Assembly: GCF_016908775.1 (NCBI RefSeq)
Contig: NZ_JAFBEP010000003.1
Coordinates: 124,001 to 188,000, forward strand
Direction: 5' to 3'
Length of the DNA: 64,000 nt
Source of the DNA: Defluviitalea raffinosedens
GTDB lineage: Bacteria > Bacillota > Clostridia > Lachnospirales > Defluviitaleaceae
A program made the translations under genes and the position numbers. A model generated the notes under the pieces. It saw only the letters and a list, made by a program, of their open reading frames with translations. It was not told the DNA's origin and made no database searches. Below, in pieces: positions 8,597 through 16,830 of this stretch (the stretch's first letter is position 1; the number at the start of each line of letters is the position of its first letter).

Positions 8597-9451
8597 TTAT
8601 CCATTTTTTTGGATAGAGGTTTGAGGATTTATTTTTTTCTTAAAAATAAGCCAATATATTCCCCCCACGAATAAAGCTCCGCCTATAATATTTCCTATGG
8701 TAACGGGAAGCAGATTGGTTATGATAAAGCTTTTCCATGTAAGCCCCGCCAAAGCTTCTGAAGCGAATCCTCCAGCTTTTACATATAAAGGATTTGATTT
8801 GGCAAAAAGACCTGCCGGAATATAATACATATTCGCCACGCTATGCTCATATCCCGAAATGACAAAAGCAAATATAGGGAAAAATCCTGCCCATACTTTG
8901 CCTGATAAGTCTTTTGCACCATACATCATCCATACGGCAATACATACGATAACATTACACATTATCCCCAGGATCAATGCCTTCGAAAAAGATAATCCTG
9001 TTTTATAAATCGCAGTTTTTATATGCAGTGCTCCTAATTTCCCACTGTTTAAATCAAATAATCCACTGTTTGCTTCTAACCATGCAAATCCAAGGGATCC
9101 GATAAAATTGCCTGCATATACTATAAAAAGATTTTTAATCATTTGGTATAATGATATCTTTTCTTCAAACAAGGCTAAAGAAAGCAAACAATTTCCTGTA
9201 AATAACTCAGCCCCTGCAATAACTACCATTAAAAGTCCTACGGGGAAGATCGCTCCTGCTACTAATTTTGAAATTCCAGGGTTGGATATATCATGAATGG
9301 CAGTATTGCTGGCTATGGCTCCCATAGCGATGAATGCTCCTGCCAAAATTGACAGCATGAGTTGTTGGAATACCGTTCTGTTAGCCTTTTTTACTCCTGC
9401 CCCAATGGTATAATCTGTTATTTCTTCCGGTGTTAAGTAATTTCTGTCCAT
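8597..9451 (-). CDS. Formate/nitrite transporter (FNT) family channel
   Basis: A pentameric membrane channel for formate, nitrite or a similar small anion. The 284-residue protein has the FNT signatures AGAELFTGN (about residues 79-87), GNFIGS (about 109-114), and GYEHSVANMYY, which carries the pore histidine. Six hydrophobic segments are visible. I moved the start to the ATG at 9451 because AAGGGGG precedes it; an in-frame start nine codons upstream lacks a ribosome site. In a fermentative clostridium, formate export is the likely role, but FNT substrates are not safely assigned from sequence. Confidence 0.92.
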   Translation of the reverse strand: MDRNYLTPEEITDYTIGAGVKKANRTVFQQLMLSILAGAFIAMGAIASNTAIHDISNPGISKLVAGAIFPVGLLMVVIAGAELFTGNCLLSLALFEEKISLYQMIKNLFIVYAGNFIGSLGFAWLEANSGLFDLNSGKLGALHIKTAIYKTGLSFSKALILGIMCNVIVCIAVWMMYGAKDLSGKVWAGFFPIFAFVISGYEHSVANMYYIPAGLFAKSNPLYVKAGGFASEALAGLTWKSFIITNLLPVTIGNIIGGALFVGGIYWLIFKKKINPQTSIQKNG

Positions 9452-9536
9452 AGATAAGCCCCCTTGATGTTTACACAATGTTACAATTATAATTCAATTG
9501 AAATAGTTTTTCAATTAGGAATTAATTACAAAAAAT

Positions 9537-9576
9537 CGCATAGGAAATTCAGAGAAATTTCTTATACAATAAAAAA
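9537..9576. repeat. Partial copy (tail hairpin) of a terminator-linked dispersed repeat
   Basis: GCATAGGAAATTCAGAG and its partner AATTTCTTATACAAT match the tail hairpin of the longer copies near 59.6 and 62.9 kb. As in those copies, it abuts the T-run (minus strand) of the neighbouring leftward gene's terminator. Confidence 0.6.
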
Positions 9577-9593
9577 GGACGAAATATTCGCCC
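9571..9593 (-). terminator. Terminator of the ferritin-like gene
   Basis: Minus strand GGGCGAA/TTCGTCC (one G-U pair) followed by T6. It is adjacent to the repeat. Confidence 0.75.
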
Positions 9594-10141
9594 TACAAAG
9601 CATTGATTTTACTACAGTAATATATGTATTTTAATAAATCGTTTTGCTCATCACCAATGATTTCAAAGAGCATCATTTTCCACTCTGGTGGTACTACAGA
9701 AAAATAAATCTTTCTATAAATTTCAATACTTTCAAAGCCCTGAAAAATTCTTTGATCCAGATTTTCTTTTAAATCTTCCGGAAGACCGGGTTCTTTTATA
9801 TCGCAGGATAATTTCCTTCCGGTCATTCCATAATAAATCTCTCCGAGCATTTTTTCATGTCTTCTTTGATTCAGCAAAATCTGGTAGATCCTTTTCCTGT
9901 CCAATTCGTTGTCATAGCACCCCATAATCTTTTCATCATAATAAGCCATCCTTCTTTCTCTTTTGGCTGCTTCCTCAATAAGTTCCGCACCTTTATATTC
10001 GTGTTTTATATATGTATTGGGCATAGACACAGGCATAACCGGTGGAGGAATTGGCATAAAGCTGCTCTGGTAGGGCGTTTGGGAAGAAATTTCTCCCATC
10101 ATCGGCTGCTCATAGTAACTATATGGCTGCTGAAAATACAT
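9593..10141 (-). CDS. Ferritin-like-fold protein with Tyr/Pro/Met-rich N-terminus, unknown role
   Basis: A 182-residue protein. Residues 1-45 are rich in Tyr, Pro, Met and Gln (MYFQQPYSYYEQPMMGE), like several spore-coat proteins. The rest is predicted helical, with paired motifs RRHEKMLGEIYYGMTG and IGDEQNDLLKYIYYCSK. This E/DxxH-and-helix pattern recalls clostridial ferritin-like proteins of unknown function, but the usual metal-binding set is incomplete. There is no signal peptide. The ATG follows AGGGGGAG. A spore-coat role is possible, but only by composition. Confidence 0.6.
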   Translation of the reverse strand: MYFQQPYSYYEQPMMGEISSQTPYQSSFMPIPPPVMPVSMPNTYIKHEYKGAELIEEAAKRERRMAYYDEKIMGCYDNELDRKRIYQILLNQRRHEKMLGEIYYGMTGRKLSCDIKEPGLPEDLKENLDQRIFQGFESIEIYRKIYFSVVPPEWKMMLFEIIGDEQNDLLKYIYYCSKINAL

Positions 10142-10323
10142 ATATTCTCCCCCTATCTTTTGATCTTCATGGTTACTTCTTTTTTATATATGTATTCTCA
10201 ATTTCAAATTTCATTACTAAATTTTATAATCAGTTATTGGCATCATTTTTTAGCATAAAACGATAACAAAATACAAATAATGAGAATAGTGCTGAATATA
10301 TGAACGAAAAAGGATGTGACAGA

Positions 10324-11076
10324 ATGAAAAAGCGCCTTTGTCTTTTTTTTCCTCTTTTTCTCTTAAGTATGGGCTGTATCATTTCCATCTCTTCAACTAC
10401 AGCCAATGCTAAAAAAAATGTTAGTTTTAAATGGACATCGATTAAACAGGCAGAAGTAACCGCTTACTTACTCAATGTGCGAACAGGGCCGGACACCTCA
10501 TACCCTGTCATCAATCACTTAAAAAAGGGGCAAATTGTAAATGTCCTGGGGGAATTAAACGACTGGTATATCGTACAGTTGCCCAATGATTCCATAGGGG
10601 TAATTACAAGTAAATTCACCAAACCCTATACCTATCATACTGCTTCTAATAAAGAAACAACAGAATCTGAGGCTGTTCCTACCTGGTCAAACAATATGAG
10701 AGAAAAAGAAGACATTATGTTGGAATACATTAATAACGAAAGAAAAAAGGCGGGCCTTCAGCCCTATGTGATGAATGAAGAGCTCCAAAACATTGCCTCT
10801 CTTAAAGCAAAAGATATGGCTGAAAACAATTACTTTGGACATGTTTCTCCGACCTACGGAAGTCCTTTTGATATGTTGAAAAACTTCGGCATATCTTATC
10901 GTATCGCCGGAGAAAATATTGCCGGCAACAGCTCCGTTAAAAATGCCCATGATGCTTTTATGAACAGCCCCGGGCATAAAGCCAATATTTTAAGCAAAAA
11001 CTATGATCAAATAGGGATTGGAATTGCCCCCAGCAAAAAATATGGATATATCTATGTTCAAATATTTAAAAAATAG
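10324..11076 (+). CDS. Secreted SH3b-CAP (SCP/PR1-like) domain protein
   Basis: A 250-residue exported protein. The signal peptide MKKRLCLFFPLFLLSMGC is followed by a bacterial SH3-type wall-binding domain (TAYLLNVRTGPDTSYPVI, about residues 40-95), a short linker and a C-terminal CAP domain (about 125-248). The CAP domain has the conserved elements INNERKKAGL, AKDMAENNYFGH, GENIA and HKANIL. Clostridial relatives include YkwD-type proteins. The biochemical activity of bacterial CAP domains is largely unknown. The ATG at 10324 has AAGGATG upstream. It ends in a bidirectional terminator shared with the next gene. Confidence 0.9.
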   Translation: MKKRLCLFFPLFLLSMGCIISISSTTANAKKNVSFKWTSIKQAEVTAYLLNVRTGPDTSYPVINHLKKGQIVNVLGELNDWYIVQLPNDSIGVITSKFTKPYTYHTASNKETTESEAVPTWSNNMREKEDIMLEYINNERKKAGLQPYVMNEELQNIASLKAKDMAENNYFGHVSPTYGSPFDMLKNFGISYRIAGENIAGNSSVKNAHDAFMNSPGHKANILSKNYDQIGIGIAPSKKYGYIYVQIFKK

Positions 11077-11101
11077 TGAGGTACAAACTACCTCACTATT
11101 T
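11071..11101. terminator. Bidirectional terminator between the CAP gene and the flavodoxin-SCP2 gene
   Basis: AAATAGTGAGGTA, loop, TACCTCACTATTT: a near-perfect 13-bp stem that overlaps both stop codons. Confidence 0.85.
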
Positions 11102-12281
11102 ACATTTTCTTAAATAATTGATCTAATTTGTTTAATATCATAAAATTGCCTCTTACTTTGAGCTGTCCTGTCATAAAACCTTTTTGTGCAGTAAATTTTC
11201 CCTTTAAGATATCCATCCATACATCTTCATTCATAATGAGAACAATATCAGCCTGATCGCTAACCCCGTCGTAATAATTGCATTCTCCATTTTCAATGCT
11301 AATATACGCTTCAAAGGGTTCCTTACCGCTGACATGAAACTGAAAAGTTCCTTTAAAATTCGATGCCAGATGGGGCTGAAAATAATGTGGCAGATTCTTG
11401 GTCATCTGTTTGCAGGTTTTACTACTTTGAGTAACTGGCTGCATGGATGCAGGCTTTCCATAAATACCATAAGGATTTAAGTTGGCCTCTGGCTGCTTGC
11501 CTGAAAGCTGTTGCTTAAAAAACTCTGTCAATTCTTGTATATCTTTTTCCTGTTGTTCTGAAAAAGCCTCAAATCGAACAGGCTTAACTTCTACAGGTTC
11601 CATAGAAGGAGGTGCTTTGACTGCTGGGACTTCAACCGCTGCTGGCGCTGTAACGACAGGAGGGGTCCAGGCCACTATCTTCTTTTCAGGAGTTTTTTGT
11701 ACTTCTTCTTTCAAGCCTTGAATTTGGAATGGTTCTGGTTTTGCTTCCAAAGCTTTGTCACTGGTAGGAAGCTTTTGCCTTGCTTGTCTAAAGACGCGAT
11801 AAAAATCTTCTACTCTTTTCTCTATAGATTCTTTGATCTCTTCAATTTCTTTAGGGCTTGAAGCATAAAGAGCCATTCGCCCTCCCTCTATGCCTCCGAG
11901 TAATTCCCATATCCTTAAGGCATACTCTACAGTTTCTCTTTCCCCTGTGGTATTCGTTAAACCAATGCAAAAACCATATTTATCTTTTAATAGATTCTTA
12001 TAGGAAGGATGAGTTAAATGCTCAAAAAATACTTTAAATAATCCGGAAGGCCCCATCAAGACAACCTTTAATCCAAAAACAACTGCGTCCGCTTCCTTAA
12101 TTTTAGTAACAATCTGTTGTACATCTTTATGAATATCTTCGCCATAATAGGGTATATTATATTCATCCAGTAAAATCTCTTCTACTTCTACTTGAAGTTC
12201 TTTTAAAGTATTGGATACTATTTTTATAATACGCTGCAGTGTTTTTTGCTTTTCACCTTCATAGATAATCAGTGTTTTCAT
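11100..12281 (-). CDS. Flavodoxin-like/FMN-reductase domain fused to an SCP2 sterol-carrier domain
   Basis: A 393-residue cytoplasmic protein with three parts. Residues 1 to about 165 form a flavodoxin/NADPH-dependent FMN reductase-like alpha/beta domain (begins MKTLIIYEG, later FGLKVVLMGPSGLFKVF). A low-complexity Pro/Val/Ala/Glu linker covers about 165-295. From about 300 to the end is an SCP2-like lipid-binding domain (HYFQPHLASNFKGTFQF, KGFMTGQLKVRGNFM). The combination is one I do not know as a characterised enzyme. The ATG at 12281 follows AGAGGGGTG. It begins 21 bp after the M1-type peptidase gene and is probably co-transcribed with it. Confidence 0.8.
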   Translation of the reverse strand: MKTLIIYEGEKQKTLQRIIKIVSNTLKELQVEVEEILLDEYNIPYYGEDIHKDVQQIVTKIKEADAVVFGLKVVLMGPSGLFKVFFEHLTHPSYKNLLKDKYGFCIGLTNTTGERETVEYALRIWELLGGIEGGRMALYASSPKEIEEIKESIEKRVEDFYRVFRQARQKLPTSDKALEAKPEPFQIQGLKEEVQKTPEKKIVAWTPPVVTAPAAVEVPAVKAPPSMEPVEVKPVRFEAFSEQQEKDIQELTEFFKQQLSGKQPEANLNPYGIYGKPASMQPVTQSSKTCKQMTKNLPHYFQPHLASNFKGTFQFHVSGKEPFEAYISIENGECNYYDGVSDQADIVLIMNEDVWMDILKGKFTAQKGFMTGQLKVRGNFMILNKLDQLFKKM

Positions 12282-12302
12282 TTTTTCACCCCTCTTAAAC
12301 AA

Positions 12303-13856
12303 TTAAAATTCAGGTAATTCGGTAGCGTTCATCCACTGAGAAAAGAAGCCCTTTAAGGAAGAGCCGTATATCTCTTCGGCAGTAGAAATAAACCCTTCTG
12401 TATCTACTATTCTAAAAGCATATTTTTCGTAGTAAGTCTTAAGAAACTTATCAAAATTTTCACTGCCCATTTTTTCTTTTAAAGCATGAACCATCAATTG
12501 ACCTCTCAGATAATGGATATTATAATAGGTTTCCCAGCTGGAAAAAGTGCTTAAATCGCTGTTTAAACTGACCACCCGCATAGGCTTCATACTCGCAATA
12601 AGCCTGTCCCTTTGCTTCTCCATCAGGCTTTCGATATCTTCTTCCACAAAGAATAGATTTTTCTGAAGATACATAACCATCGCTTCATCCAGCCAAGGTT
12701 CTTTTATTTGGTTGCTTCCTATGATGTTATAAAACCACTGATGGCCTATTTCATGGGCAACATCCAGTATTACTGTCGGATCATTTTGCAGCTTCTTTGA
12801 ATCCATTAAAACTAAAGTAGAATATCCCATACTATCTGGAGCATATAACGCCCCCTCTACAATATCCAATTCTGAATAAGGGTACGAACCCAGCCTTTTA
12901 CTATAATACTCCAAAGACCTTTTGGCTATGTTTAGGATCTTTTCACTATTGGAAAGTTCATGGGTGGAATAAAGATGAATATCCACACCCGTTTCTGTTT
13001 CTAAAGATACTTCTCTAAATTTATTGCTTATAGCAAGGGCAAAATCCCTCACCATTTGGGCATTGATCGTAGTGATTTTTTCTCCATCTTCTTCTGTTTC
13101 TTCTTCGCTACCAGTTGCAACCACAACATATTCCTTAGGAGTCGTCACTTTTACAGTATAATTGGCGATATCGGTAAAGAAAGGATCTCCTACAGGATAA
13201 TAAGGATATTTATTCCATCCATTTTTATCATATACAGCTAAAACAGGGAGAAAATTTCCCATCCAGAGCGCGTCGTCATCGGATCCGATACGATGGGAAA
13301 TGATAGGTACTTTTCCAACAAACTGAATAGTAATTTCGATAGATTCTTCAACTTCTGCAGGGGTTTTTAATGAAATTTCCAAAAGCGTATCGCTTTGATT
13401 AAAGGATACTTCTTCGTTATTCACCAGGACCGATTGAATATCAATAAATCCCTCCTTAAACCCTTTGCTTGTAATTTTATCTTCTACGCCTGAAAAGTAA
13501 GGCTTTATGGCGCTATTTTCTCTAAAAGCATTCAAGTGTAAATTAAGATATATTAAATTTAAAGGATTTCCTGTCTGATTGGTATATTGTATTTTCTGAA
13601 TTCCTGTAAAAGTTTTTTCTCGGGGATTGATTTTAAGATCTACATTATATTGAGTATAAACTGTTGGATTTTTATTGGCTTTTAAAGAATCGGACATGAT
13701 TTTAATATTTTCATTGCTTGAATGTTCATCCAAAATAACGATAACTGGCTCTTCCTCTTTATGCGGTTTAGAACTTAGAGTTTGGAAGCAGCCAATTTGA
13801 ACAAGCACACAGAAGGCAATGATCGCAATGATTTTTAATTTGCTTTTGGCCGACAT
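12303..13856 (-). CDS. Lipoprotein M1-family (gluzincin) metallopeptidase
   Basis: A 517-residue exported zinc peptidase. The N-terminal hydrophobic segment ends in lipobox VQIGC (Cys23), so the protein is probably membrane-anchored. A beta-rich N-domain (about residues 60-285) is followed by the thermolysin-like domain. The zinc motif is H368-E-I-G-H372, with the third ligand E391 in WLDEAM. The exopeptidase GAMEN motif of classical M1 enzymes is not evident; the equivalent region reads GALYAPDSMG. Substrate choice may therefore differ from standard aminopeptidases. It sits upstream of the flavodoxin-SCP2 gene. Confidence 0.9.
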   Translation of the reverse strand: MSAKSKLKIIAIIAFCVLVQIGCFQTLSSKPHKEEEPVIVILDEHSSNENIKIMSDSLKANKNPTVYTQYNVDLKINPREKTFTGIQKIQYTNQTGNPLNLIYLNLHLNAFRENSAIKPYFSGVEDKITSKGFKEGFIDIQSVLVNNEEVSFNQSDTLLEISLKTPAEVEESIEITIQFVGKVPIISHRIGSDDDALWMGNFLPVLAVYDKNGWNKYPYYPVGDPFFTDIANYTVKVTTPKEYVVVATGSEEETEEDGEKITTINAQMVRDFALAISNKFREVSLETETGVDIHLYSTHELSNSEKILNIAKRSLEYYSKRLGSYPYSELDIVEGALYAPDSMGYSTLVLMDSKKLQNDPTVILDVAHEIGHQWFYNIIGSNQIKEPWLDEAMVMYLQKNLFFVEEDIESLMEKQRDRLIASMKPMRVVSLNSDLSTFSSWETYYNIHYLRGQLMVHALKEKMGSENFDKFLKTYYEKYAFRIVDTEGFISTAEEIYGSSLKGFFSQWMNATELPEF

Positions 13857-13950
13857 AGATTCTCTCCCCTCAAATGAGCTTCGTTTGTTCTAAGCCTATT
13901 ATCATATATTTTCGGGGAAATGTAAAGTAAGATACAATCTGGAATCATAT

Positions 13951-14643
13951 TTAGCTAAGATATTCTTGGGCTTCCTTCAAATAACAGGTCTTGATATCTT
14001 CTATTTCCCAATAAGCAAAAAATAGCTTTCGCGTCATTCTTAAATGAAGGATATCCCCTTTTCTCAGATAAGGAATCAAATTCTCATCCAAAAGCACTTT
14101 GGCGTATCTTCCCGCTGGCTTTTTCTTTATGGTAACAGAGCAATCAGGAGCAATATCCAATACTTCAAAATATCCCTGTTCAAATATTCCACTTTTGTCT
14201 TTTGTGTATTTCTTGATTTTATTTTCTTTATAACATCTTAAATCGATAACCAAAGGATCCGTACTGATAACCGGATTGCCCACAAACCTTGAAAACGCCT
14301 GCGATAAATGAATAATACGCACAAAGTCTTCTACAAACTGATCAAGGGGTTTAAAAAGACTGACTTCTTTTTTATATTTTATTTTTAAATATGTAAGATA
14401 CCTTTGAATAGCAGGAAAAAGACGATATATTTTATCATCGGACAGTGTTTTACTTTTCTTTGGAAGCCAATATAAGAAAAATTCATCCAAAGTTCTTTGA
14501 TCCAGATCTTCAAGCTCTAACGTCGGCTCTTTCTGTCTGAAATATTCATATAACAGTGAAATACATTTGATATCCTGGGAATTCTGAATAAAAGAAGTAT
14601 TCACGTAAGCTATGTAGTCTTCTATTGTCTGCAAAACCGTCAT
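13951..14643 (-). CDS. Conserved-looking protein of unknown function (230 aa)
   Basis: I do not recognise this protein. The N-terminal half is helical and Tyr-rich (LLYEYFRQKEP, KIYRLFPAIQRYLTYLKI), with some likeness to the SAM-like N-domain of tyrosine recombinases, but there is no catalytic domain. The C-terminal half looks like a small beta-barrel (YFEVLDIAPDCSVTIKKKP, LRKGDILHLRMTRK). No signal peptide or membrane segment. The ATG at 14643 follows GGATGGTG. The region upstream contains a minus-strand terminator-like hairpin and the DnaA-box array. Confidence 0.65.
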   Translation of the reverse strand: MTVLQTIEDYIAYVNTSFIQNSQDIKCISLLYEYFRQKEPTLELEDLDQRTLDEFFLYWLPKKSKTLSDDKIYRLFPAIQRYLTYLKIKYKKEVSLFKPLDQFVEDFVRIIHLSQAFSRFVGNPVISTDPLVIDLRCYKENKIKKYTKDKSGIFEQGYFEVLDIAPDCSVTIKKKPAGRYAKVLLDENLIPYLRKGDILHLRMTRKLFFAYWEIEDIKTCYLKEAQEYLS

Positions 14644-14716
14644 GTATATTTCACCATCCTAATTATTTCTACTTCTTTATTCTTTACCTTAGATGGCGAA
14701 TTATACATGTAATTAG

Positions 14717-14869
14717 TTATCCACAAAAAAACACCGGATTAAACATCCGGTGGACATCAATAAGAAACGGGGATTTCTTATAAATAAGGTGAAATAATAT
14801 GCGGATAATATTTTTTTATTCACATGTTATTCACATGTTATTCACATATTATCCACACACTTATCCACA
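14717..14869 (+). promoter_or_regulatory. Cluster of six DnaA boxes, five in a phased tandem array
   Basis: TTATCCACA or TTATTCACA occurs at 14717, 14816, 14827, 14838, 14849 and 14861. All are in the same orientation and match the DnaA-box consensus TTATNCACA. The last five start 11, 11, 11 and 12 bp apart, about one helical turn, which would place bound DnaA on one face of the DNA. This fills most of the 352-bp gap 14644-14995. No oriC neighbours (dnaA, dnaN, rpmH, parA/B) and no strand-bias switch are present here, so a titration or regulatory site is likelier than the origin. Confidence 0.8.
14725..14752 (-). terminator. Minus-strand terminator-like hairpin without an obvious gene
   Basis: CACCGGAT/ATCCGGTG stem with a 5-nt loop (14732-14752), followed on the minus strand by T7. 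It lies in the leader of the 230-aa gene, which starts at 14643. It could be an attenuator, or the end of a short RNA transcribed from the DnaA-box region. Confidence 0.55.
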
Positions 14870-14947
14870 AGATTATGATAACATTTCTTTTATGCTTCGT
14901 CAACTGGTTTTTGGCTTTGTACATTATTACTTCTCTAATTTTTAGTA

Positions 14948-14953
14948 TATAAT
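14948..14953 (+). promoter_or_regulatory. -10 box of the likely pepF promoter
   Basis: Consensus TATAAT, 43 bp before the pepF start; the -35 region is weak. The DnaA-box array lies about 80 bp upstream. Confidence 0.45.
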
Positions 14954-14995
14954 AAAATATGTATCAGATACTAAATACATGAAAGGAGTTTTATC

Positions 14996-16801
14996 ATGTC
15001 AAATCCATCCAATAGCCTTCCTCTAAGGGAGGAAATAGATCCAAAATACAAGTGGAATCTTAAAGATTTGTATCCTTCCGATGAAGCGTGCCAAGAGGAC
15101 ATGAAAAAATTAGAAGCTTCCCTTGGGGATTTGTCTAAATTTCAAAACCAACTTTCCAATTCATCAAAGGTACTTCTGGATTGCTTGGTGCTGAATGACA
15201 AATTGTCTCTGATGGCAGAAAAAATCTATGTGTATTCCCATATGAAATTTCATGAAGATACTTCCAATGGTTTTTATCAAGGCTTGGCCGATCGTGCCAA
15301 ATCCCTGTCCATTAAACTTGCTTCTGCTTCTTCATTTATTATTCCTGAAATTTTATCTCTGTCAGAAGTGACATTAAAAAATTATTTAAAGGAAAATGAA
15401 GAACTGAATCTATACGCTCACTTAATAGAAAACCTACTTAGACAAAAGGATCACATTCTTTCCAAGGAAAGCGAACAGCTTTTGGCAGAAGCTTCAGAAC
15501 TTGGTCAAGCGCCTTCCAATATTTTCTCAATGATCAATGACGCCGACATGACCTTCCCATCCATCGAAGGAGAAAATGGAGAAAAAATCGAAGTGACTAA
15601 AGGGCGTTTCATCCAGCTCATGGAAAACCCTAACAGAAAAATAAGAAAAGCAGCCTTTAAGTCTCTATATTCCAGTTATATTAAGCAAAAGAACACCATT
15701 GCTGCCACTTACCATGGAAGCATCAAAAAAGACGTGTTTTTTGCAAGAATGAGAAAGTATGCTTCTTCTCTTGAATATGCTCTTTTTGACGATAATATCC
15801 CTGTAGAAGTGTATACGAATTTGATTGACAGCGTTCATGAAGCTCTCCCTCTGATGCACAGATATGTAGCCTTAAGAAAACGATTATTAGGCGTAGACGA
15901 GCTTCATATGTATGATTTATATACTCCTATCGTTGCTGATGTGGATATGAAGGTTCCCTATGAAGAAGCCAAAGAAATCGTAAAAGAAGGCCTTGCACCT
16001 TTGGGAGAAGAGTATATTAAAATTCTTGAGAAGGGCTTTAAGGAAGGCTGGATTGATGTATACGAAAATAAAGGAAAAAGGAGTGGGGCATATTCCTGGG
16101 GTGCTTATGGAACCCATCCTTATGTACTTCTTAACTATCAGGATAATATTAATAATGTATTTACTTTAGCCCATGAAATGGGGCATGCCCTCCATTCCTA
16201 TTATTCTGATTCAACTCAGCCCTATGTATATGCACAGTATCCTATTTTCTTAGCAGAAGTTGCTTCTACCGTTAATGAAGCACTCCTTATGCAGCATCTT
16301 CTAAAAACAACGGAAGATAAAAAGAAAAGGGCATATCTTATGAATCATTTTATGGAACAGTTTAGAGCGACTCTGTTCCGTCAAACAATGTTTGCAGAGT
16401 TTGAAAAATTAACTCATGAAATGTTGGAAAAAGGCGAAGCCATAACGGCAGATTCTCTTGCAGCCCTCTATCGAGATCTAAATATTAAGTATTATGGTCC
16501 TCATATTGTTGTGGATTCTGAAATTGATTTTGAATGGGCAAGAATTCCTCATTTCTATAATGCCTTCTATGTGTATAAATATGCTACAGGATATTCTGCT
16601 GCCATTGCCCTTTCAGAAAGAATCTTAAATAACGAGCCAGATGCCCTTGAAGATTATATGGCCTTCTTAAAAAGCGGAGGTTCAGACTATCCTATCAACA
16701 TTCTAAAAAAAGCCGGTGTGGATATGAGTACAACTGAACCTGTTAAGAAAGCACTGAAAGTGTTTGAAGATTTGCTGATTGAAATGGAAAAATTACAATA
16801 A
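14996..16801 (+). CDS. pepF: Oligoendopeptidase F (M3 family)
   Basis: A 601-residue cytosolic zinc endopeptidase that degrades short oligopeptides. The M3 zinc motif is H393-E-M-G-H397 in LAHEMGHALHSYYS, with the downstream glutamate helix (FLAEVASTVNEALL) supplying the third ligand. N-terminal residues (KYKWNLKDLYPSDEACQEDM) and length match the PepF family. The ATG follows GAAAGGAG. It is a stand-alone gene, opposite to its leftward neighbours, ending in a strong GC-rich hairpin. Confidence 0.96.
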   Translation: MSNPSNSLPLREEIDPKYKWNLKDLYPSDEACQEDMKKLEASLGDLSKFQNQLSNSSKVLLDCLVLNDKLSLMAEKIYVYSHMKFHEDTSNGFYQGLADRAKSLSIKLASASSFIIPEILSLSEVTLKNYLKENEELNLYAHLIENLLRQKDHILSKESEQLLAEASELGQAPSNIFSMINDADMTFPSIEGENGEKIEVTKGRFIQLMENPNRKIRKAAFKSLYSSYIKQKNTIAATYHGSIKKDVFFARMRKYASSLEYALFDDNIPVEVYTNLIDSVHEALPLMHRYVALRKRLLGVDELHMYDLYTPIVADVDMKVPYEEAKEIVKEGLAPLGEEYIKILEKGFKEGWIDVYENKGKRSGAYSWGAYGTHPYVLLNYQDNINNVFTLAHEMGHALHSYYSDSTQPYVYAQYPIFLAEVASTVNEALLMQHLLKTTEDKKKRAYLMNHFMEQFRATLFRQTMFAEFEKLTHEMLEKGEAITADSLAALYRDLNIKYYGPHIVVDSEIDFEWARIPHFYNAFYVYKYATGYSAAIALSERILNNEPDALEDYMAFLKSGGSDYPINILKKAGVDMSTTEPVKKALKVFEDLLIEMEKLQ

Positions 16802-16804
16802 CAA

Positions 16805-16825
16805 TGGGCGGCCCTTGGCCGCCCA
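16805..16825. terminator. GC-rich hairpin between pepF and the convergent JAMM/LysM gene
   Basis: TGGGCGGCC, 3-nt loop, GGCCGCCCA: a perfect 9-bp stem. There is no long T-run on either side, but its position between two converging genes supports a terminator role. Confidence 0.6.
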
Positions 16826-16830
16826 CAGTA

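Noticed and set aside
14644-14995. DnaA-box array as the chromosomal replication origin
   Set aside because: No dnaA, dnaN, recF, gyrB, rpmH or parAB nearby, no change of coding-strand bias across the site, and no clear unwinding element or DnaA-trio. Kept as a DnaA-binding cluster of unknown role.
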